Assembly (NCBI GenBank): GCA_028708585.1
Contig: JAQVYO010000065.1
Span: 1-8,018, forward strand
From: Oscillospiraceae bacterium
Lineage (GTDB): Bacteria > Bacillota > Clostridia > Oscillospirales > Oscillospiraceae
DNA: 8,018 nt
Reading direction: 5' to 3'
Shown here: positions 1-3,730 of the stretch, one piece after another
Numbering within the stretch: the first letter of the stretch is position 1
Layout of the letters: each line of letters opens with the position of its first letter
Translations under genes and position numbers: made by a program
The notes under the pieces: generated by a model
Told to the model about the DNA's origin: nothing
Database searches by the model: none
The model's input: only the letters and a program-made list of their open reading frames with translations

Positions 1-126
1 AAAACCCGGAAAAAATCTAAAAAGAGACAAAAGTCGCGTTTTTTCCGGCAGGAAAGGCCGGAAGTGGTTTCTGCGCGTATTTTGCCTAGTCTGCGTCTTT
101 CCGCGGCAGAATGCGGGGCGAGGCGG
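1..126. other. Non-coding 3' region of an upstream transcript
   Basis: No convincing gene is seen here. Plus frames 1 and 2 stay open by chance through the downstream terminator, while frame 3 hits a TAA at 18-20, which could be the end of an upstream gene but cannot be shown. A 7-bp inverted repeat (TTCCGGC at 43-49, GCCGGAA at 57-63, 7-nt loop) is preceded by a T run. Together with the terminator that follows, this looks like the 3' untranslated part of a transcript starting to the left of the window. Confidence 0.4.
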
Positions 127-168
127 GCGAGCTTTTCCGAACGCGTCGGGAAGGCTCGCTTTTTTCTT
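127..168 (+). terminator. Rho-independent terminator of upstream transcript
   Basis: The arms 127-140 and 146-159 pair over 14 bp, of which two are G-U pairs, around a 5-nt loop (ACGCG). Six T residues follow directly (160-165), then C and TTT. This is a textbook intrinsic terminator on the plus strand. It insulates the operon that starts at the promoter at 270-299 from whatever lies upstream. Confidence 0.88.
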
Positions 169-184
169 TGCGGGGAGCAAAAAG

Positions 185-236
185 CCGGATGTTTCCATCC
201 GGGGAACGCTGTATCCGGTTCAAAGACAGCGTCCCC
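185..236. repeat. Two adjacent inverted repeats upstream of the operon promoter
   Basis: CCGGATG (185-191) pairs perfectly with CATCCGG (196-202) around TTTC. Next to it, GGGG plus ACGCTGT (201-204, 206-212) pairs with ACAGCGT plus CCCC (226-236), with one bulged A and a 13-nt loop. The two structures share bases 201-202. They lie upstream of the -35 element, so they are not in the operon leader. On the minus strand the first hairpin is followed by CTTTTTG, so it could act as a weak leftward terminator. They might instead be protein binding sites. No function can be assigned from sequence alone. Confidence 0.4.
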
Positions 237-269
237 CGCTTGGCGGCGGTTTGGGGGATAAGACTTCAA

Positions 270-299
270 TTGACTTGCCCCTGAAAAAGATGGTATAAT
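270..299 (+). promoter_or_regulatory. Sigma-A-type promoter of the operon (extended -10)
   Basis: TTGACT (270-275) and TATAAT (294-299) are separated by 18 bp, and TGG directly before TATAAT supplies an extended -10 (TGn). The predicted transcription start is an A around 306-307. That gives a leader of about 38 nt before the GTG start at 345. No other promoter of this quality is visible between here and 6112, so it probably drives all five plus-strand genes. Confidence 0.85.
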
Positions 300-330
300 G
301 GCAAAAATGCTCTGGAAATGCCGAAAGAAC

Positions 331-348
331 GGAGGCGGATAGATGTGA
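331..348 (+). promoter_or_regulatory. Shine-Dalgarno with overlapping ATG-TGA start-stop and GTG start
   Basis: GGAGG (331-335) is the only good ribosome binding site near the first gene. Seven bases later comes ATG (343-345), which is followed at once by TGA (346-348) and so encodes a single codon. The GTG at 345-347 overlaps it, lies 9 bases from GGAGG and is in frame with the racemase-like gene. The in-frame ATG at 318 has no ribosome binding site and would lie only about 12 nt from the predicted transcript start. GTG 345 is therefore the preferred start. Confidence 0.65.
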
Positions 349-1415
349 AGGCTCTGGTAATCGACACGCAAGCCATCCGAAGCAACCTTTCGGTGGTAAA
401 GGAAGAAACCCGCGCCGCTGAAATTTACGGCGTGCTGAAAGGGGACGCCTATGGGACCGGGCTTGTGGAAGCCGCCCGTCTTCTGCGGGAGGAAGGCGTC
501 GGCCGGTTTGCCGTGGAGGAAGCGGCCGACGCCACGGCCCTGCGGGACGCAGGGTTTCTCGAAGAGGAAATTTTAATGCTCCGCTCCACCCAGCGGCAGG
601 ATGAACTTCACCAGCTGATGGACGCGGGGTCCGTGTGCACCATCGGCTCCTACGAAGCCGGCGTGGCGCTGGATGCGCTGGCAAAGCAGCGGAGCACGGC
701 GGCGGAAGCGCACATTTGCATTGATACCGGCCTGGGCTACGGGGGGATACCCGCAGGCGAGCCGGACAAAATTTTGTCGGTGTTCCGCTACCTGTCCCAT
801 GTTGCAATTTCCGGTCTGTATACAAGGATATCGGTGAAAAAGGGGGATCGCCGGGAGGTCTCCAACCAGCTGGACCAGCTCTTTTTTATCGCCGGCCGCC
901 TGCGGGAGGAAGGGTTTAACCCGGGCTTTCTGCATGCGTCCTGCTCCGACCCATTGTGCGCCTATCCTTTTTCCCAGCTGGATGCGCTGCAAATCGGAGG
1001 GCCGATTTTCGGCCACGGCGGGCGGGAAGGGCGAAACGCCGGCCTTCGTCCGGTGGGATATGCAACCGCGCCTATCGACGAGGTGCGCTGGCTGCCCGCG
1101 GGGCAGTCCGCGGGGGCCGGGTCCCGCGTGGTTTTGAAAAAGCCGGCGAAAATCGCCGTCATTCCCATTGGAACCTATCATGGGTTCTGCCTTGGCCCGC
1201 AGGGGGAAGGCGGCGCATTTTCGGCGCTGGCCCGCTGGCGGCGGGGCCGAAAGCCGCAAATCCGGATCTCGTCGTCCCGGGTAAAAATGCTGGGCCGGCC
1301 CGGGATGCTGGAAACCGTTGTAGACGTGACCCGGCTGTCCTGTTCCCCCGGGGAGCCTGCGGTTTTTCCCATCGATCCGCGGTATGCCAGGGGGCTTTCC
1401 AGAGAATACCGGTAA
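345..1415 (+). CDS. Alanine-racemase-like fold-type III PLP protein, catalytic residues altered
   Basis: From the GTG start the protein has 356 residues, close to normal for alanine racemase. An ATG at 318 would add nine residues but lacks a ribosome binding site. The PLP-binding motif is clear (VLKGDAYGTG, Lys32), and IDTG (126-129), GLYT (157-160) and a C-terminal beta domain with LPAG and VIPIG segments follow the alanine racemase order. Several hallmark residues are missing. The second-base tyrosine of the VGYG-type motif is Ala258 (AGAG, 256-259). The arginine that contacts the PLP ring nitrogen is Gln216. GYADG is GTYHG (276-280). The MD pair is Met-Leu near 321-322, and the usual C-terminal tail is shortened. 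The reading frame is intact with no sign of decay. Ordinary L/D-alanine interconversion is therefore doubtful. It may bind PLP for another reaction or be non-catalytic. It is the first gene of an operon with a D-aspartate ligase, an aspartate racemase and a Mur ligase. Confidence 0.8.
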   Translation: MKALVIDTQAIRSNLSVVKEETRAAEIYGVLKGDAYGTGLVEAARLLREEGVGRFAVEEAADATALRDAGFLEEEILMLRSTQRQDELHQLMDAGSVCTIGSYEAGVALDALAKQRSTAAEAHICIDTGLGYGGIPAGEPDKILSVFRYLSHVAISGLYTRISVKKGDRREVSNQLDQLFFIAGRLREEGFNPGFLHASCSDPLCAYPFSQLDALQIGGPIFGHGGREGRNAGLRPVGYATAPIDEVRWLPAGQSAGAGSRVVLKKPAKIAVIPIGTYHGFCLGPQGEGGAFSALARWRRGRKPQIRISSSRVKMLGRPGMLETVVDVTRLSCSPGEPAVFPIDPRYARGLSREYR

Positions 1416-1435
1416 GATGCGGTTAAGGAGAGACA

Positions 1436-1657
1436 ATGATGACTAAAATAGAATTTAGCGAGGCGGAGTTTACCAAGTTTTTCGCACGGACCTTTGAGGA
1501 AGATCTGTTTTCCGCCCATGAAATGCGCCTTTCCCAGCAGGAAGAGGCCTATCTCCGGCGGCGGTATACGAAATTGAGACTAACGCCACTGTCGGAAAAG
1601 GACCGGGCCGGCAAGGTCTGGTTTGACGTCCGGCCGGAAGGAGTAATGGCTGTATGA
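1436..1657 (+). CDS. Small hypothetical protein of 73 residues, translationally coupled
   Basis: I do not recognise a family. AAGGAG (1425-1430) precedes two consecutive ATG codons (1436 and 1439). The second is better spaced, so the protein has 72 or 73 residues. The N-terminal half is acidic and aromatic (EFTKFFARTFEEDLF at 11-25). The middle is basic (RRRYTKLR at 41-48), and the protein ends VRPEGVMAV. There is no signal peptide, membrane segment or cysteine, so it is probably a small cytosolic protein. Its TGA overlaps the ATG of the ATP-grasp gene (ATGA at 1654-1657) and it starts 20 bp after the racemase-like gene. This indicates a real gene, co-translated with the ligase and possibly its partner. 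It does not resemble the amino-group carrier protein LysW: there is no EDWGE-like end and no zinc cysteines. Confidence 0.72.
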   Translation: MMTKIEFSEAEFTKFFARTFEEDLFSAHEMRLSQQEEAYLRRRYTKLRLTPLSEKDRAGKVWFDVRPEGVMAV

Positions 1658-2874
1658 GCGAGCTTCCCTTTGTGCCTCTGCTTTTGGGCGGAGATATTAA
1701 TGTATATAGCATGGCGCGTGCCTTTCACGAGGCATATGGCATCCCGTCCACCGTGTTCGGGAAATACCCCACCGGGCCGTGCCGGGGCAGCAAAATTATT
1801 TTGCTTTCCGCCCTGGGGGAGGAGATCGACCAGGCGGAGCCGCTGCTTGCCAACGTGCGCGCCTTTGCACAGCGGCATTCCGATAAGAAAGTGCTGCTGA
1901 TTGGCTGCGGCGACAGCTATGTGAAGCGGATCGCGGAGAACAAGGGCCGTTTTCCGGAGAACGTCGTAACGCCCTATATCGATCTGGATCTGATGAACGC
2001 CTTAATTCATAAGGAACGGTTCTATGCGCTTTGCCAGCGGCACGGCATCGATTATCCCAATACATTTATTTACCGGCGGGAAATGGGCCGTGAGTTTACG
2101 CTGCCCTTCGATCCGCCTTATATCGTCAAGCCGTCCAGCGGCGTCGCCTATTGGGAGCACCCCTTCCCCAACCAGAACAAGGTATATAAAGCGCGGGACC
2201 GGGCGCAGCTTCTTTCCATTCTGGAGGACGTGTATGGGGCGGGCTATCCCGATACCATGGTCATTCAGGAGTTCATTCCCGGAGACGATTCTTATATGAG
2301 GGTGCTGACCAATTATTCCGATCGCGGCGGCAAGGTGCGGTTCATGTGTTTGGGCCATGTTCTTCTGGAGGAACATACGCCCCGGGGCATTGGGAACCAC
2401 GCCGTCATCATCAATGAGGTCAACCAGGAACTGTCCCAGCGGCTGCGCGCTTTTTTGGACGGGATCGGGTTCGTGGGCTTTTCCAATTTTGATATCAAAT
2501 ACGACCAGCGGGACGGAAAGTATAAAGTGTTCGAGATCAATGTCCGGCAGGGGCGCAGCAACTTTTATGTCACCGGCGCAGGATACAACCTTGCGAAAAT
2601 GGCGGTGGAGGACTGGATCGATCAAAAGCCCATGGAATTTACTTTGGCCGACCGGGAGCTTCTTTGGCGGGTCATCCCCCAAAGAGTGGCAAACAAGTAT
2701 GTCACCGCGCCGGAGTATCGGGAAAAGATGCAAGCGCTTTGCGCCTCCCGCAGCGTGGTCAATCCGCTTTTCTATCAAAAGGACGGCGGCCTGATCCGCC
2801 GCCTGCGGCTGATGCGGAGCCAGCTTGCCCACTATCATAAATACCGGAAATACCTGGGGAAGCAGCCGCGCTAG
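1654..2874 (+). CDS. ATP-grasp amino acid ligase, D-aspartate ligase (Aslfm-like) family
   Basis: A 406-residue ATP-grasp carboxylate-amine ligase. The N-terminal domain opens with LGGDINVYSMARAFHEAYGI (11-30) and TVFGKYPTGP (33-42). The ATP-grasp core follows: YIVKPSSGV (156-164), the hinge segment IQEFIPGDDS (204-213), EEHTPRGIGNHAV (239-251), FSNFDIKYD (276-284) and the metal-binding FEINVRQGRSN (293-303; Glu294 and Asn296 as likely Mg ligands). The Enterococcus faecium Aslfm family uses ATP to activate D-aspartate and join its beta-carboxyl to the side-chain amine of the third residue of UDP-MurNAc-peptide. The adjacent aspartate racemase gene strongly supports D-Asp as substrate, but acceptor and donor are inferred. 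The C-terminus (about 380-406) is rich in Arg, Lys and Tyr and may contact membrane or a polyanion. GGAAGGAG (1636-1643) lies 10 bases before the ATG, and the start overlaps the preceding stop. Confidence 0.85.
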   Translation: MSELPFVPLLLGGDINVYSMARAFHEAYGIPSTVFGKYPTGPCRGSKIILLSALGEEIDQAEPLLANVRAFAQRHSDKKVLLIGCGDSYVKRIAENKGRFPENVVTPYIDLDLMNALIHKERFYALCQRHGIDYPNTFIYRREMGREFTLPFDPPYIVKPSSGVAYWEHPFPNQNKVYKARDRAQLLSILEDVYGAGYPDTMVIQEFIPGDDSYMRVLTNYSDRGGKVRFMCLGHVLLEEHTPRGIGNHAVIINEVNQELSQRLRAFLDGIGFVGFSNFDIKYDQRDGKYKVFEINVRQGRSNFYVTGAGYNLAKMAVEDWIDQKPMEFTLADRELLWRVIPQRVANKYVTAPEYREKMQALCASRSVVNPLFYQKDGGLIRRLRLMRSQLAHYHKYRKYLGKQPR

Positions 2875-2897
2875 GCGCGCCGGGTCAAGGAGAGGAA

Positions 2898-3620
2898 ATG
2901 AACGCAACCAAAACGCGGAAAACCTTGGGTGTGATCGGCGGAATGGGTCCGCTGGCAACCTGCCTGTTTTACCAGCGGATCATCCAGCGGACCGACGCGC
3001 TGCGCGACCAAGACCATATTCCGATGATTATATTCAGTCACTGCACCATGCCCGACCGGACGGAAGCCATCTTAAACGGCCGGGAGGAAACCGTGTATTC
3101 CCTTTTGCTGGAGGATGCCCGCAAGCTGGAGCGGGAAGGGGCCGGCGCCATCGCCATCCCCTGCAACACCTCCCATTATTTTGCGGACCGGCTTCAGGAT
3201 CAGCTCTCTGTTCCCATCGTGAATATGGTGCGGGAAACCGTGCGGGCAATGAAGGAACGGGGCGCCAGAAAAGTCGGCGTTCTGGGTACCGACGGAACCA
3301 TCCAAACCGGCCTGTATCAGAAGGAATGTAAGGATTTAGGGCTTTTTTCCGTCATTCCTTCTCCGGAAACGCAGAAGGCGGTCATGTACATGATCTATAA
3401 GGAAATCAAAAAAGGCCGCTCCGGCTCCCCCGTTTTGTTTGCCGGGATTGACCGGGAGCTGCGGGAGGCGGGGTGCGACGGAGCGATTCTAGCCTGCACC
3501 GAACTATCCTGCTTCGGGGCGGAAGAGCGGCTGCCGGAGGAATTTTATGTGGATGCGATGGACGTTCTGGTAGAGCGGTCCATTGAGGCCTGCGGCGGTC
3601 GGCTGAAAGGCGGCCGATAG
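2898..3620 (+). CDS. racD: Aspartate/glutamate racemase family protein, probable aspartate racemase
   Basis: A 240-residue, PLP-independent racemase, the usual length for the family. It opens with LGVIGGMGPLAT (10-21). The two catalytic cysteines sit in PCNTSH (Cys89) and ACTELS (Cys200), which act as the acid/base pair on opposite faces of the substrate. HCTMPDRTEAIL (48-59) is also typical of the aspartate racemase branch. The likely reaction is L-aspartate to D-aspartate in the cytoplasm. Its position 23 bp after a D-aspartate-ligase-type gene, with a strong AAGGAG site (2887-2892), matches the known pairing of racemase and D-Asp ligase in organisms with D-Asp in peptidoglycan. Glutamate or another acidic amino acid remains possible, but this is not a MurI-type glutamate racemase. 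The frame and the catalytic residues are intact. Confidence 0.9.
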   Translation: MNATKTRKTLGVIGGMGPLATCLFYQRIIQRTDALRDQDHIPMIIFSHCTMPDRTEAILNGREETVYSLLLEDARKLEREGAGAIAIPCNTSHYFADRLQDQLSVPIVNMVRETVRAMKERGARKVGVLGTDGTIQTGLYQKECKDLGLFSVIPSPETQKAVMYMIYKEIKKGRSGSPVLFAGIDRELREAGCDGAILACTELSCFGAEERLPEEFYVDAMDVLVERSIEACGGRLKGGR

Positions 3621-3634
3621 CGGCCTTTTGTTTC
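3606..3634 (+). terminator. Weak hairpin with T-rich tail at the end of racD
   Basis: AAAGGC (3606-3611) pairs with GCCTTT (3623-3628), with an inner GC/GC pair across a G-G mismatch. The tail reads TGTTT. The stop codon of the racemase gene lies in the loop, so terminating ribosomes would hinder folding. It could cause partial termination and lower expression of the downstream fusion gene, but the stem is short and this is uncertain. Confidence 0.3.
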
Positions 3635-3638
3635 AAAT

Positions 3639-3667
3639 CCGCCGCCAGGAAGCTTTTCCGGCGGCGG
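3639..3667. other. Stable GC-rich hairpin in the racD to Mur-ligase gap
   Basis: CCGCCGCC (3639-3646) pairs perfectly with GGCGGCGG (3660-3667). After one bulged A the stem continues with GGAA (3648-3651) and TTCC (3656-3659) around a GCTT loop. No T run follows in either direction, so it is not a standard terminator. It could be an mRNA processing or stability element between the two parts of the operon. No promoter is visible in the 110-bp gap. Confidence 0.45.
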
Positions 3668-3730
3668 GCGCTCCGGCGGCAACGCGCCTCCGGAAACAGA
3701 TAGGGAAAATCATAAGGGTGGGATTTTGAC

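Noticed and set aside
64..261. Plus-strand frame of 65 codons before the promoter
   Set aside because: It contains the terminator hairpin and both inverted repeats, starts at a GTG without a ribosome binding site and resembles nothing known.
220..825. Minus-strand frame of 201 codons across the promoter
   Set aside because: Its product is an Arg/Pro-rich shadow sequence and it runs through the plus-strand promoter and the start of the first gene.
1081..1140. Frameshift as the cause of the missing tyrosine in the Alr-like protein
   Set aside because: Family-like sequence (LPAG before, IAVIPIG after) continues in the same frame on both sides, so the substitution is genuine.
573..1436. Long antisense reading frame (287 codons) over the Alr-like gene
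   Set aside because: It is a high-GC shadow: it has no recognisable motif and no supporting ribosome binding site, and the plus strand encodes a clear fold-type III protein.
2002..2958. Long antisense reading frame (318 codons) over the ATP-grasp gene
   Set aside because: It lies opposite strongly conserved ATP-grasp motifs, its translation resembles no family, and it overlaps the start of the racemase gene.
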